From Marinobacter sp. (GTDB lineage: Bacteria > Pseudomonadota > Gammaproteobacteria > Pseudomonadales > Oleiphilaceae), in the NCBI GenBank assembly GCA_022565395.1, contig JAIUMV010000001.1, positions 305,721 through 369,720 on the forward strand: DNA of 64,000 nucleotides, given 5' to 3'. Under the pieces are notes generated by a model that was not told where the DNA came from, did no database searches, and saw only the letters and a program-made list of their open reading frames with translations. Both the position numbers and the translations under genes were made by a program. Below are positions 1-8,811 of the stretch, in pieces; the first letter of the stretch is position 1; every line of letters starts with the position of its first letter.

Positions 1-310
1 CCAGGGCCTGTACACCCAGCATCTGCAGCCCAAGCATGGCCACGGCGGTGCTGGTGGCACCGTCAGCATCAAAATCCCCCAGAATCATCACCCGCTGCTG
101 CTGACGGATAGCGCTCTCCAACAAGGTTACAGCCGCTTCAATGCCCCGCAGTGCTGTCGGCGCCGCCAAGTGCTGCAGCGTATAGTGCAACTGCTCATCC
201 GAGGTGACGCCCCTGGCGGCATAGAGTCTGCGCAACAAGGGTGGCAAGGACTGCCCCCAGGTCGGGGAGGCATCAGGCAGTGAACGACGAAGAATTTTAC
301 GGGAGATCAT
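1..310 (-). CDS. recJ: RecJ single-stranded-DNA exonuclease, N-terminal part
   Basis: The first 103 codons of RecJ, a 5'-3' single-strand DNA exonuclease of recombination and mismatch repair; the rest lies beyond the left edge. The DHH-family motif I, DFDADGATST, is visible near residues 77-86, where it binds the catalytic metal. The protein begins MISRKILRRSLPDASPTWG, as in gammaproteobacterial RecJ. It lies downstream of hom-thrC on the same strand, a common Pseudomonas-type order. A strong hairpin without a T-run separates it from thrC, so read-through expression is possible. Identification rests on the motif and the context. Confidence 0.85.
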   Translation of the reverse strand, partial: MISRKILRRSLPDASPTWGQSLPPLLRRLYAARGVTSDEQLHYTLQHLAAPTALRGIEAAVTLLESAIRQQQRVMILGDFDADGATSTAVAMLGLQMLGVQAL

Positions 311-358
311 GGACACGGTGACTACCGGCTGGAGGCGGACAGACTTGCGGGGCTGGCA

Positions 359-387
359 CGCAGGAGCCCCCTGACGGGGCTCCTGCG
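359..387 (-). terminator. Hairpin between thrC and recJ
   Basis: A perfect 12-bp inverted repeat (359-370 with 376-387, 5-base loop) lies just after the thrC stop codon. No T-run follows it on the minus strand, so it may be a weak terminator, an attenuating hairpin or an RNA-stabilising structure. Confidence 0.4.
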
Positions 388-394
388 CGGTAAT

Positions 395-1795
395 TCAGGC
401 GCCTTTCCAGTGCTTGGCCAGGAAATCCTGCACCACGCCCAGGTCATTCTCCAGCACCTGATAGCGCTCTTCGCGCTCAAACAGATCCGCCATATGATGC
501 GGCAGCGCTGGACTCACGCCCACCCCTGCCCGGTCAACCGCATCCGGGAATTTGGCAGGATGCGCAGTACCCAACGTCACCATAGGCACCGCCGTATCGC
601 GGCGACACTCACGGGCGGCCTTGACACCAATAGCAGTGTGGGGATCGAGCAGGTACTCATTGGCTTCAAACACCTGCCGGATCGTGGCACAGGTGTTTTC
701 GTCGTCCACCGCCGCACTGTCAAACAACTGTCGTGCCTGCTTCCAGCGGTAATCTTCAATACTGACCGGACCGGCCTTGGCACGCTCCAGCAAATCCTTG
801 ACCAGAGCGCCATCGCGGCCGTGCAAGTCAAACAGCAGCCGCTCAAAGTTACTGGACACCATGATGTCCATGCTGGGCGACAGGGTGTGCTCTAACTGGT
901 GCTGCTCGTAACGGTTGCCGCTCATAAAACGGTGGAGGATATCGTTACGGTTGGTGGCAATCACCAGCTGGCTGATGGGCAAGCCCATCTGCCGCGCCAG
1001 GTAACCGGCGAAAATGTCACCAAAGTTACCGGTCGGCACTGAGAAGGCCAGACTGCGGTCCGGTCCACCCAGCGCCAGAGACGCCTGGAAGTAGTAGACG
1101 ATCTGGGCCATGATGCGCGCCCAGTTGATGGAGTTAACCGCCACCAGCTGGGTTTTGCCGCCAAGGAAGCCCTGGTTGCCAAAGCTCTCCTTAACCATGC
1201 GCTGACAATCATCAAAGTTACCCTTGATGGCCAGGTTGTGGATATTGTCGCCCAGCACCGTGGTCATCTGGCGGCGCTGTACTTCTGACACCCGCTGATG
1301 AGGATGCAGGATAAAGATATCCACATGCTCACAACGGCGACACCCCTCAATGGCAGCGGAACCGGTATCACCGGAGGTTGCCCCCATAATGACCACATGC
1401 TGCTTGCGCTTTTCCAACACATAGTCGAGCAGGCGACCCAGCAGTTGCAGGGCAAAGTCTTTGAACGCCAGGGTCGGGCCACGGAACAGCTCCATCACCC
1501 ACTCGTTGCTGTCCAGCTGCACCAGTGGCGCTACGGATTGGTGGGCGAACACGCTGTAGGTGTCCTTGAGCATAACCCGAAAGTCAGCCTCAGGGATGGC
1601 ACCTTCCACAAACGGGTACATGACGTTGAACGCCAGCTCATGGTAAGGCAGGCCGCGCCAGCTGCGGATGGTTTCCAGGCTGAAGTGCGGCAGGGACTCC
1701 GGCACATACAGACCACCATCGGTAGCCAGACCGGTCAGCAGAACATCTTCGAAACCCAGTGAAGGGGCTTCGCCCCGGGTGCTGATATATCTCAC
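395..1795 (-). CDS. thrC: Threonine synthase
   Basis: Cytoplasmic PLP enzyme that converts O-phospho-L-homoserine to L-threonine, the last step of threonine synthesis. The 466 residues match the longer (type 2) ThrC form. The N-terminus MRYISTRGEAPSLGFEDVL is characteristic. The PLP lysine is K112 in PTLAFKDFALQLLG, and GATSGDTGSAA (near 138-148) and SVPTGNFGDIFAG (near 253-265) are the phosphate- and cofactor-binding loops. It starts 13 bp after the hom stop on the same strand, so hom-thrC is almost certainly one operon. No thrB lies next to it; homoserine kinase must be elsewhere. Confidence 0.97.
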   Translation of the reverse strand: MRYISTRGEAPSLGFEDVLLTGLATDGGLYVPESLPHFSLETIRSWRGLPYHELAFNVMYPFVEGAIPEADFRVMLKDTYSVFAHQSVAPLVQLDSNEWVMELFRGPTLAFKDFALQLLGRLLDYVLEKRKQHVVIMGATSGDTGSAAIEGCRRCEHVDIFILHPHQRVSEVQRRQMTTVLGDNIHNLAIKGNFDDCQRMVKESFGNQGFLGGKTQLVAVNSINWARIMAQIVYYFQASLALGGPDRSLAFSVPTGNFGDIFAGYLARQMGLPISQLVIATNRNDILHRFMSGNRYEQHQLEHTLSPSMDIMVSSNFERLLFDLHGRDGALVKDLLERAKAGPVSIEDYRWKQARQLFDSAAVDDENTCATIRQVFEANEYLLDPHTAIGVKAARECRRDTAVPMVTLGTAHPAKFPDAVDRAGVGVSPALPHHMADLFEREERYQVLENDLGVVQDFLAKHWKGA

Positions 1796-1808
1796 GCTAA
1801 CATCCAGA

Positions 1809-3110
1809 TCAGTTAAAGTTCTCGGTGCGGATACGAACCACGCTACCTACAATCTCGCTCAAAGCCTCAAGCTCAGTAATAGCCGCATTGATCTGCCGCT
1901 CCTGAACGGTATGGGTCAGAATAATGACCGGAATGCGGCCTTCCTCCACCTCAGACTCTTTTTGCATGATGGATTCAATGTTGATGCCCTGCTCGCTCAG
2001 TACCGAAGCGATCTTGGCCAGCACGCCCGGTTTGTCCAGAGCCTGGATGCGCAGGTAGTAGGCGGATTGCACATCGTCCATAGGCAGCACCTTGAGGTCC
2101 TCCATGGCTTCTGGTGCAAAGCCCAGGTAAGGCACCCGCTGGGTACTGCCCGAAGCCACCACACGGGCAACATCGACAATATCGGCAATGACCGCAGAGC
2201 CTGTGGCCTCAGCGCCGGCACCAGCACCGTAATACATGGTCTGACCCACCGCGTCGCCGTCCATCAATACGGCATTCAACACACCATCCACCTGGGCAAT
2301 CAGGTGGTCTTTGGGGACCAGGGTCGGATGCACGCGCAACTCAATACCATCTTCGCGACGACGGGCAATACCCAAATGCTTGATGCGGTAGCCCAGCAAT
2401 TCGGCATGAGCGATATCATAAGGGGTAACCTTGGAAATCCCCTCGGTGAACGCACGCTCAAACTGCAGGGGCACACCAAAACCCGCGGATGCGAGAATAG
2501 TCAGTTTGTGGGCGGCGTCGATACCTTCCACATCAAAGGTGGGGTCCGCCTCGGCGTAACCCAGCGCCTGGGCTTCTTTCAACACATCGGCAAACTCTCG
2601 GCCAGCGCGCATTTCAGTCAGGATATAGTTGCCAGTGCCATTGATGATACCGGCGATCCAGTCGATGCGGTTTGCCGCCATACCCTCACGCAGCGCCTTG
2701 ATCACAGGCACACCACCAGCCACACCCGCTTCATAGGCAATGATAACGCCCTGTTTTTCGGCAGCGTCAAACAATTCGTTGCCGTGAACAGCAATCAGAG
2801 CCTTGTTGGCGGTAACCACATGCTTGCCGTTGGCGATGGCGGCCAGCACCAGTTCCCGGGCTGCGTCATAGCCCCCAATGAGCTCCACCACGATATCAAT
2901 GGCGGGATCATTGACCACGTCATAAATATCCTCGCTGACGGCAACGCCGGTCAGGTCAATATCATCACGTAACTGGCGGGTGGCCACACGGGTAACCCGA
3001 ATGTCACAGCCGGACCGCCCGGTAATCACCGCGGCATTGCGCTTGAGTACGTTGAACGTACCGCCGCCGACGGTTCCCAACCCACAGATTCCGATATTGA
3101 CCTGTTTCAA
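1809..3110 (-). CDS. hom: Homoserine dehydrogenase (TTG start)
   Basis: Monofunctional homoserine dehydrogenase that reduces aspartate semialdehyde to homoserine on the way to threonine and methionine. Of its 433 residues, the NAD(P)-binding Rossmann loop GLGTVGGG lies at 10-17, the catalytic domain is central, and a C-terminal ACT domain (near 350-425, with DKPGVLAKIASVLSEQGI) should give threonine feedback inhibition. I chose TTG at 3110, giving MKQVNIGICG, because AGAGG sits 7 bases upstream (3118-3122). An in-frame ATG ten codons earlier would put this ribosome-binding site inside the gene. Operon with thrC. Confidence 0.95.
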   Translation of the reverse strand: MKQVNIGICGLGTVGGGTFNVLKRNAAVITGRSGCDIRVTRVATRQLRDDIDLTGVAVSEDIYDVVNDPAIDIVVELIGGYDAARELVLAAIANGKHVVTANKALIAVHGNELFDAAEKQGVIIAYEAGVAGGVPVIKALREGMAANRIDWIAGIINGTGNYILTEMRAGREFADVLKEAQALGYAEADPTFDVEGIDAAHKLTILASAGFGVPLQFERAFTEGISKVTPYDIAHAELLGYRIKHLGIARRREDGIELRVHPTLVPKDHLIAQVDGVLNAVLMDGDAVGQTMYYGAGAGAEATGSAVIADIVDVARVVASGSTQRVPYLGFAPEAMEDLKVLPMDDVQSAYYLRIQALDKPGVLAKIASVLSEQGINIESIMQKESEVEEGRIPVIILTHTVQERQINAAITELEALSEIVGSVVRIRTENFN

Positions 3111-3138
3111 ACTAGCACCTCTGCTACCGTTAAATGGC

Positions 3139-3170
3139 AAAAACGGCGCCCATTATACCCATAGGCGCCG
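3139..3170 (-). terminator. Rho-independent terminator after dsbC
   Basis: Read on the minus strand, CGGCGCC (3170-3164), a 13-base loop, GGCGCCG (3150-3144) and then five T residues. It ends dsbC transcription. Its loop carries the hom -10 element. Confidence 0.6.
3152..3157 (-). promoter_or_regulatory. Candidate hom-thrC promoter -10 element
   Basis: A perfect TATAAT on the minus strand lies about 42 bases upstream of the chosen TTG start of hom. No good -35 is present: TTATCG is the nearest at 17-bp spacing. The element sits inside the loop of the dsbC terminator hairpin. Confidence 0.4.
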
Positions 3171-3192
3171 GTTGCGATAACCCAAATCCGTC

Positions 3193-3930
3193 CTAAAGAA
3201 GTCCCAGGCCTTTAGCCAGCTCATTCGCTGGCAAATAGCCACGTATCATATGGCCGTCCTCGAGAATAATGGCGGGCGTGCCGCTGACCCCCAAGGTGCG
3301 CCCCAGCTCGAACTGAGATTGCACCGGATTGTCGCAGCGGGCATCAGGCACTGAGCGACCGGCCTTGGCCCGCGTCATGGCATCCAGCGGATCGTCCGCA
3401 CACCAAACGGATACATACTTGTCAAAAGAGGGCGTGCCAGGACCAGAGCGCGGAAATGCATAGTAATTTACCTTGACGCCGAGCTCGTTAAGGCGCGGCA
3501 CGTCATCATGCAGGCGGCGACAGTACACGCAGTCAATGTCGGTGAAGACGTGCAGAGTCCGCTTGACCTCACCTTCCGGCGCAAAGGACACCAGCTGCGT
3601 CTCTGGAATAGCGTTCAGCACCTCAGCCCGGCGCCCGGAGCGGCCAGCTTCGGTGACATTGGAAACGCCCTCCGCCGTCAGTTCCAGCATGTCGCCGACA
3701 ATGATAAAGCGACCATCCGCCGTGGTGTAGAGCATGTCACGATTATTGGTCTCCACCTCATAGAGCCCGGCCTCCGGCACAGGGCGCACACTGAGAATTT
3801 CGAGGCCGGGTATACTGGCAGCCAGACGGGCTTTGATCGCAGACTCTGGCTCTTCAGCCTGGGCAGAAACACTGGCAAACAGCAGGCCGAGCATGGCGAT
3901 AGCCAACCAGCGAACACGTTGCATCATCAT
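3193..3930 (-). CDS. dsbC: Thiol:disulfide interchange protein DsbC
   Basis: Periplasmic protein-disulfide isomerase that repairs wrongly paired disulfides. The 245-residue precursor has a signal peptide (residues 1-25, ending SAQA), an N-terminal dimerisation domain (about 27-90) and a thioredoxin-fold domain with the active site CVYC at 134-137. The later cysteine pair (in VWCADD and DARCDNP) matches the structural disulfide of DsbC, and the cis-proline segment GVSGTPAIIL is present. I chose the ATG at 3930 because AGGAA lies about 7 bases upstream and the signal peptide then starts correctly. It lies between xerD and hom, as in pseudomonads. Confidence 0.94.
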   Translation of the reverse strand: MMMQRVRWLAIAMLGLLFASVSAQAEEPESAIKARLAASIPGLEILSVRPVPEAGLYEVETNNRDMLYTTADGRFIIVGDMLELTAEGVSNVTEAGRSGRRAEVLNAIPETQLVSFAPEGEVKRTLHVFTDIDCVYCRRLHDDVPRLNELGVKVNYYAFPRSGPGTPSFDKYVSVWCADDPLDAMTRAKAGRSVPDARCDNPVQSQFELGRTLGVSGTPAIILEDGHMIRGYLPANELAKGLGLL

Positions 3931-4022
3931 GGAGATTTCCTGTTGAATCAGTTGGTTTAAAGCGGCGCAAAGCGCCTGCGTGGAGCTGTGACCGGCAGCA
4001 TGCAGCAAAGTTCGGGCGCTGG

Positions 4023-4943
4023 CTACCCCCTGGGATGATGCGCCTGGTGCAATGACTGCAATCGCTGACGCGCCACATGGGTGTAAATTTGCGTAGTGGA
4101 CAAATCCGAATGCCCCAGCAACATCTGCACAACCCGCAGATCAGCACCATGATTCAGCAGGTGGGTCGCGAAAGCATGGCGCAGGGTGTGAGGCGAGAGA
4201 TGCTTTTGGATACCGGCCCGTAAGGCGTACTGCTTGATCCGATACCAGAACGCCTGCCGGGTCATGGCGCTGGCCCGATTGCCGGGAAACAGGGCATCTG
4301 ATGCCTGCCCCCGAAGCAGCTCAGCACGCGCACCCCTGACATAGCGCAACAACCAGTCCAGAGCCTCCTCGCCCATGGGCACAAGGCGCTCCTTGCTGCC
4401 CTTCCCCATCACCCGGACGATACCCTGCCTGACATTCACCTGGTCAACCCGCAGCCCCACCAGTTCTGAGACCCGCAAACCACAGCCATAGAGCAGCTCC
4501 AGCATGGCCCGATCCCTCAACTCCAGCGGCACCGTGGGATCCGGTGCTGCCAGCAGCGCCTCCACATCCTGCTCAGTCAGGGAGTCCGGCAACCGCCGTG
4601 GCAATCGGGGACTATCAATTTGCAGTGTCGGATCAACCGCAACCACGCCCTGGCGCAGCAGGTAGCGATAGAAACGGCGCAAGCCAGACAGCTGCCGAGC
4701 TGCCGTTGAAGTTTTACGGCCTGCCGCCAGACCTGCGGCAAACCAGGCCAACAAATCCACCCTGGAGGCCCCGGCCAAACCGGAGCGCCCTGGCCTCTCG
4801 GACAGCCAGCGGGCAAATTGCTGCAGGTCACTGGCATAGGCCTCACGCGTTTTTTCCGCCAAGCCATCCTCTAGCCACAGCACCTCGATAAAGCGGTCTA
4901 TCAATGCCTGGTCCGGACTGGCCAGTTCGACACCTTGCGCCAC
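4023..4943 (-). CDS. xerD: Tyrosine site-specific recombinase XerD
   Basis: Cytoplasmic recombinase that acts with XerC at dif to resolve chromosome dimers. The 306 residues are usual for the family. The N-terminal SAM-like domain (about 10-95) is followed by the catalytic domain with the tyrosine recombinase set: R in GCGLRVSELVGL, K in MGKGSKERLVPMG, HTLRH, the H of LLGHSDLSTT and the nucleophile Y of TQIYTHVAR. The neighbour dsbC is the conserved partner of chromosomal xerD in gammaproteobacteria, which argues against an integron or phage integrase. Confidence 0.95.
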   Translation of the reverse strand: MAQGVELASPDQALIDRFIEVLWLEDGLAEKTREAYASDLQQFARWLSERPGRSGLAGASRVDLLAWFAAGLAAGRKTSTAARQLSGLRRFYRYLLRQGVVAVDPTLQIDSPRLPRRLPDSLTEQDVEALLAAPDPTVPLELRDRAMLELLYGCGLRVSELVGLRVDQVNVRQGIVRVMGKGSKERLVPMGEEALDWLLRYVRGARAELLRGQASDALFPGNRASAMTRQAFWYRIKQYALRAGIQKHLSPHTLRHAFATHLLNHGADLRVVQMLLGHSDLSTTQIYTHVARQRLQSLHQAHHPRG

Positions 4944-4984
4944 CTTATGCCTCCCTGATCATCCGCAACAGCTTACAGCAACGC

Positions 4985-5009
4985 AAAAAGGGCAGCCTAG
5001 GCCACCCTC
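4985..5009 (-). terminator. Terminator of the rpsP-rimM-trmD-rplS operon
   Basis: On the minus strand AGGGTGG and CTGCCCT form a stem (with G-T pairs) followed by TTTTT, about 80 bases after the rplS stop. Confidence 0.55.
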
Positions 5010-5088
5010 TTCTGCGAACGCCATGACAGCATTCACGCGGTACTGCTTGAGCCGGTCGCCAACACTGTTTAGCCAGCGACCAGAGCAA

Positions 5089-5445
5089 TCAGCCCAGCTT
5101 TTCCTTGATACGCGCTGCCTTACCAGACAGGTCACGCAGGTAGTACAGCTTGGCCTGACGCACGTCACCGCGACGCTTGACTTCAATGCTGTCAATCAGG
5201 CGACTGTGGCTCTGGAAGGTACGCTCAACGCCCACGCCGTAAGAAATCTTACGCACAGTGAAGGAAGAGTTCAGGCCGCGGTTACGCTTGCCAATCACTA
5301 CACCTTCGAACGCCTGCAGACGCTCACGGTTACCTTCGGTGACACGCACCTGAACAACCACGGTGTCACCGGGTGAAAACGCCGGGATTTCCTTGGTGAT
5401 CTGTTCTGCTTCAATCTGACTGATGATGTTATTCTTGCCGCTCAT
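5089..5445 (-). CDS. rplS: 50S ribosomal protein L19
   Basis: L19 of the large ribosomal subunit, at the 30S-50S interface. The 118 residues match the family, with the conserved block [20 protein letters not shown] and the basic segment [20 protein letters not shown]. It is the last gene of the classic rpsP-rimM-trmD-rplS operon, 24 bp after trmD, with a terminator downstream. Confidence 0.98.
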   Translation of the reverse strand: MSGKNNIISQIEAEQITKEIPAFSPGDTVVVQVRVTEGNRERLQAFEGVVIGKRNRGLNSSFTVRKISYGVGVERTFQSHSRLIDSIEVKRRGDVRQAKLYYLRDLSGKAARIKEKLG

Positions 5446-5469
5446 CGTTTGCTCCTGATACTCAATCTT

Positions 5470-6228
5470 CTAATGCCCTGACTGCTCAGAGGCACCCGCT
5501 TCTTTAATAATGTCATCCAGCAGCTGACGCTCCTCTTCGGTAAACGTCCGCTTCTCCAACAGATCCGGTCTTCGCTGCCAGGTACGCTGCAGGGATTCCC
5601 TGAGCCGCCAGCGTCGGATCTGTTCGTGGTGACCGCCCAACAGAACTTCCGGTACCGCCTGCCCTTCATAAACTTCTGGCCGGGTGTAATGCGGGCAATC
5701 CAACAGCCCATCAGCAAAAGAGTCCTGGGCTGCAGAGTCAACGTGACCCAATGCACCAGGAATCAGCCGCACCACCGTGTCAATCACCACCATGGCCGCA
5801 AGCTCACCACCAGACAGCACAAAGTCGCCAAGGGACACTTCCCGATCAACTTCTGCTGCGATCAGACGCTCATCTACGCCCTCATAGCGGCCAGCCACCA
5901 GAATAAGGTGTGGCTCAGCCGCCAGGGACTCAACAACAGCCTGATTCAGCGGCTCACCCTGTGGAGACATGTAAACCACGCAGGCCTTACCGCCAGCAGC
6001 CTCCTTCGCAGCATGTATTGCATCGCGAAGCGGCTGAATTTTCATCAACATGCCTGGACCGCCCCCGTAGGGCCGGTCATCAACGGTACGGTGCCTGTCG
6101 TGCGTAAAGTCCCGCGGATTCCAGCACTGGAACTGCAAAAGACCACCACGCACGGCACGTCCAGTGACTCCATGCTCTGTTACCGCCGAGAACATCTCGG
6201 GAAACAGGCTGACAGCACCGATCCACAC
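5470..6228 (-). CDS. trmD: tRNA (guanine-N1)-methyltransferase TrmD
   Basis: Makes m1G at position 37 of tRNAs that read CNN codons, using S-adenosylmethionine, and so prevents frameshifting. The 252 residues are standard. The SPOUT trefoil-knot signatures are visible: [12 protein letters not shown] (near 52-63), [13 protein letters not shown] (near 111-123) and [14 protein letters not shown] (near 133-146). The start [13 protein letters not shown] is typical. It begins 2 bp after rimM ends, so translation is probably coupled. Confidence 0.98.
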   Translation of the reverse strand: MWIGAVSLFPEMFSAVTEHGVTGRAVRGGLLQFQCWNPRDFTHDRHRTVDDRPYGGGPGMLMKIQPLRDAIHAAKEAAGGKACVVYMSPQGEPLNQAVVESLAAEPHLILVAGRYEGVDERLIAAEVDREVSLGDFVLSGGELAAMVVIDTVVRLIPGALGHVDSAAQDSFADGLLDCPHYTRPEVYEGQAVPEVLLGGHHEQIRRWRLRESLQRTWQRRPDLLEKRTFTEEERQLLDDIIKEAGASEQSGH

Positions 6229-6230
6229 CG

Positions 6231-6758
6231 TCAGAACTCCGGGTCCCAGTCCACCATCATGCGGCCGTCATCCAAGGAAACGGACTTGACCACATCATCC
6301 GGGATGTAAGGAATCAGGCGTTCGCGTTGATCGACAGACCCATCGCAACCCTTGACCACCAAAACATCATTGGAACCGGTTTCCAGCAGATGACTGACCT
6401 GACCCAGCAGGACACCCTCAAGTGTCTCTACCCGCAGGCCTTCCAACTGATACCAGTAATACTCACCTTCCGGCAACGCTGGCAGGGATGCGGTGGGCAC
6501 AACAATCTCTACACCACACAGCGCCTTCGCCTGATCGCGATCTGAAACACCCTTGAGCTGGACAATAATGCCAGGACCGTGGCGCTTGCCTTCGAGCACG
6601 TCCAACGCCGAGCGCCGACCCTCAAAAACCGCTGTCCACTTCGGGTAATTCAGAATGCCGTCAATGGGATCAGTGTAGGAGTAAACTTTTACCCAACCCT
6701 TGACCCCAAACACCGAGGTGATCCGGCCGATCACAGTCTCATCAGAACGCTGCGCCAT
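6231..6758 (-). CDS. rimM: Ribosome maturation factor RimM
   Basis: Assembly factor for the 30S subunit head that binds S19 and aids 16S rRNA maturation. It has two domains: the N-terminal RimM barrel ([20 protein letters not shown]) and the C-terminal PRC-barrel ([16 protein letters not shown] onward). I prefer the ATG at 6758 (MAQRSDETV, 175 residues) because GGGGTGG lies just upstream. A GTG two codons earlier is in frame. Second gene of the rpsP operon. Confidence 0.95.
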   Translation of the reverse strand: MAQRSDETVIGRITSVFGVKGWVKVYSYTDPIDGILNYPKWTAVFEGRRSALDVLEGKRHGPGIIVQLKGVSDRDQAKALCGVEIVVPTASLPALPEGEYYWYQLEGLRVETLEGVLLGQVSHLLETGSNDVLVVKGCDGSVDQRERLIPYIPDDVVKSVSLDDGRMMVDWDPEF

Positions 6759-6780
6759 GCCCACCCCGGCCTCAGTGCAA

Positions 6781-7023
6781 TTACTTGGCTGCGTCCTTCA
6801 GGAGCTGCGCAACGCGATCGCTGGTCTGGGCGCCTTGGCCAACCCAGAACTCAACACGCTCACGATCAACACGCAGACGCTCTTCCTGACCGCGTGCAAC
6901 CGGGTTAAAGAAACCAACACGCTCGATAAAACGACCGTTACGTGCACTGCGGCTGTCAGTCACGGTGAGGTGGTAAAACGGGCGCTTCTTGGAGCCACCA
7001 CGAGCCAAACGGATTGTAACCAT
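6781..7023 (-). CDS. rpsP: 30S ribosomal protein S16
   Basis: S16 of the small ribosomal subunit, 80 residues, starting [19 protein letters not shown] with the further signature [15 protein letters not shown]. An in-frame extension upstream is not part of the family, so the ATG at 7023 is the start. First gene of the operon; a promoter lies about 100 bp upstream. Confidence 0.97.
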   Translation of the reverse strand: MVTIRLARGGSKKRPFYHLTVTDSRSARNGRFIERVGFFNPVARGQEERLRVDRERVEFWVGQGAQTSDRVAQLLKDAAK

Positions 7024-7120
7024 TTCGACCAATATCCTGTTCTGTTGTACGAACTCTGTATGGCCCATATCACTGCCCTCTGGACAGCGAATACGAAACC
7101 CCATACTCGAAAGGGGCGCT

Positions 7121-7149
7121 ATTCTATGCTAAAACCTTGCCGTTGAAAA
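7121..7149 (-). promoter_or_regulatory. Candidate sigma-70 promoter for the rpsP operon
   Basis: Minus strand: TTTTCA (7149-7144), 17-bp spacer, TAGAAT (7126-7121). It leaves a leader of about 90 bases before rpsP. The ffh stop is only 20 bp upstream, so the promoter lies in the ffh-rpsP gap. Confidence 0.5.
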
Positions 7150-7169
7150 CAGCTAATGCGTACCGGTTT

Positions 7170-8546
7170 TCACATACGGCCAAAGGGTGGCATTCCCCCG
7201 CCAGGAGGCAGCATGCCTTTCATGCCGCGCATCATGTTGGCCATACCGCCCTTACTGAACTTTTTCATCATCTTCTGCATTTGCTTGTGCTGCTTGAGCA
7301 GCCGGTTGACATCCTGGATCTGGGTTCCAGAGCCGCCAGCAATACGGCGCTTGCGGGAGTTGTTGATCACATCCGGATAGCGCCGTTCATGGGGCGTCAT
7401 GGAGGAGATGATGGCCTCCAGCTGCTTGAGGGTCTTGTCATTGACCTGCTGCTGGGCAACCTGGGCCATCTGCCCCATGCCCGGCAACTTGTCCAGCAGA
7501 CCAGCCACACCACCCATGTTTTTCATCTGCTGCAACTGATCCCGAAAATCCTCCAGGTCAAAACTCTTGCCCTTCTTGATCTTCTTGGTCAGCTTCTCCG
7601 CCTTCTGGCGATCAATCTTGCGCTCAGCCTCTTCAATCAGAGAGAGCACATCCCCCATCCCCAGTATGCGGGATGCCACCCGATCCGGATGGAAGGGCTC
7701 AAGGGCATCGGACTTCTCACCCACACCCATGAACTTGATGGGCTTGCCGGTAATCTGCCGGACGGAGAGCGCTGCACCGCCCCTGGCGTCGCCATCAGTC
7801 TTGGTCAGCACCACCCCGGTCAACGGCAGGGCGTCATTGAACGCCTTAGCCGTATTGGCTGCGTCCTGACCCGTCATGGAGTCCACAACAAACAGGGTTT
7901 CCACCGGCTTGACCGCAGCGTGCAGGCGACAAATCTCCCCCATCATCTGCTCATCTACGTGCAGACGACCCGCGGTATCAAGTATCACCACATCCACGTG
8001 TTTCTTGCGGGCGGCGTCAATAGCACCGTTGGCGATATCTACCGGGTCCTGGTCCGCCGTACTGGGGTGAAATGCCACTCCCACGTCATTGGCCAGGGTT
8101 TCCAGCTGCCGGATCGCTGCCGGACGGTAGATATCCGCACTGACCACAAGCACCGATTTCTTGCGGCGCTCCTTGAGGAAACGCGCCAGCTTGGCAACGG
8201 ATGTGGTTTTACCCGCGCCCTGCAGACCTGCCATCATGATTACGGCCGGCGGCTGTGCGGACAGGTTCAGATCCTCGTTAGCCTGCCCCATGACCTTGAC
8301 CAGCTCATCCTGCACCACCTTGATGAACTGCTGGCCGGGCGTCAGGCTGCGGGCGACTTCCTGGCCGACAGCGCGCTCACGCACATTCTCAATAAAGACT
8401 TTGACTACAGGCAGCGCTACGTCAGCCTCGAGCAACGCCATACGCACTTCGCGCAAGGTGTCCTTGATATTGTCGTCGGTAAGGCGCGCCTGCCCGGAAA
8501 TCTTGCGTAAACTGTCGGATAGACGTTCAGTCAGGTTCTGGAACAT
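7170..8546 (-). CDS. ffh: Signal recognition particle protein Ffh
   Basis: GTPase subunit of the signal recognition particle. With 4.5S RNA it targets nascent membrane proteins to FtsY. The 458 residues have the usual domains: N domain (1-85), G domain with GLQGAGKTTSVAKLA (near 108), DTAGRLHVDEQMM (near 191) and TKTDGDARGGAAL (near 248), and a methionine-rich M domain (about 330-458) ending in a flexible MPPGGGMPPFGRM-like tail. Upstream and divergent is the CcsA-like ypjD, a frequent neighbour of ffh in gammaproteobacteria. Confidence 0.98.
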   Translation of the reverse strand: MFQNLTERLSDSLRKISGQARLTDDNIKDTLREVRMALLEADVALPVVKVFIENVRERAVGQEVARSLTPGQQFIKVVQDELVKVMGQANEDLNLSAQPPAVIMMAGLQGAGKTTSVAKLARFLKERRKKSVLVVSADIYRPAAIRQLETLANDVGVAFHPSTADQDPVDIANGAIDAARKKHVDVVILDTAGRLHVDEQMMGEICRLHAAVKPVETLFVVDSMTGQDAANTAKAFNDALPLTGVVLTKTDGDARGGAALSVRQITGKPIKFMGVGEKSDALEPFHPDRVASRILGMGDVLSLIEEAERKIDRQKAEKLTKKIKKGKSFDLEDFRDQLQQMKNMGGVAGLLDKLPGMGQMAQVAQQQVNDKTLKQLEAIISSMTPHERRYPDVINNSRKRRIAGGSGTQIQDVNRLLKQHKQMQKMMKKFSKGGMANMMRGMKGMLPPGGGMPPFGRM

Positions 8547-8811
8547 GGAAAATCTGTCTGCCTCTGATCAGAAACAATGGGTTGCGGGCGATGGCCGCCT
8601 TCAACGGAACACCCTCGCGGTACCTGAGCTCCCCTGGCACCAGCCACAACAAACGACCGCCGTATCATGAGGGAGTTCCGTGCGGTGAAGCGGTTGATTC
8701 CAGTTGCACAATCGCGACATTATAACCAGACTATGGCTTTTAAACGACCGGGACAGTCAAATCAATGCGTTTGCCCCTAATCCACAGCCTCCTGACGACA
8801 CCTTACACACC

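Noticed and set aside
1668..2972. Long open frame antisense to hom and thrC (434 codons)
   Set aside because: It lies opposite two strongly supported enzymes and has no family features; GC-rich DNA commonly gives such frames.
7137..8510. Open frame of 457 codons antisense to ffh
   Set aside because: It is a shadow of the ffh codon pattern; ffh is certain.
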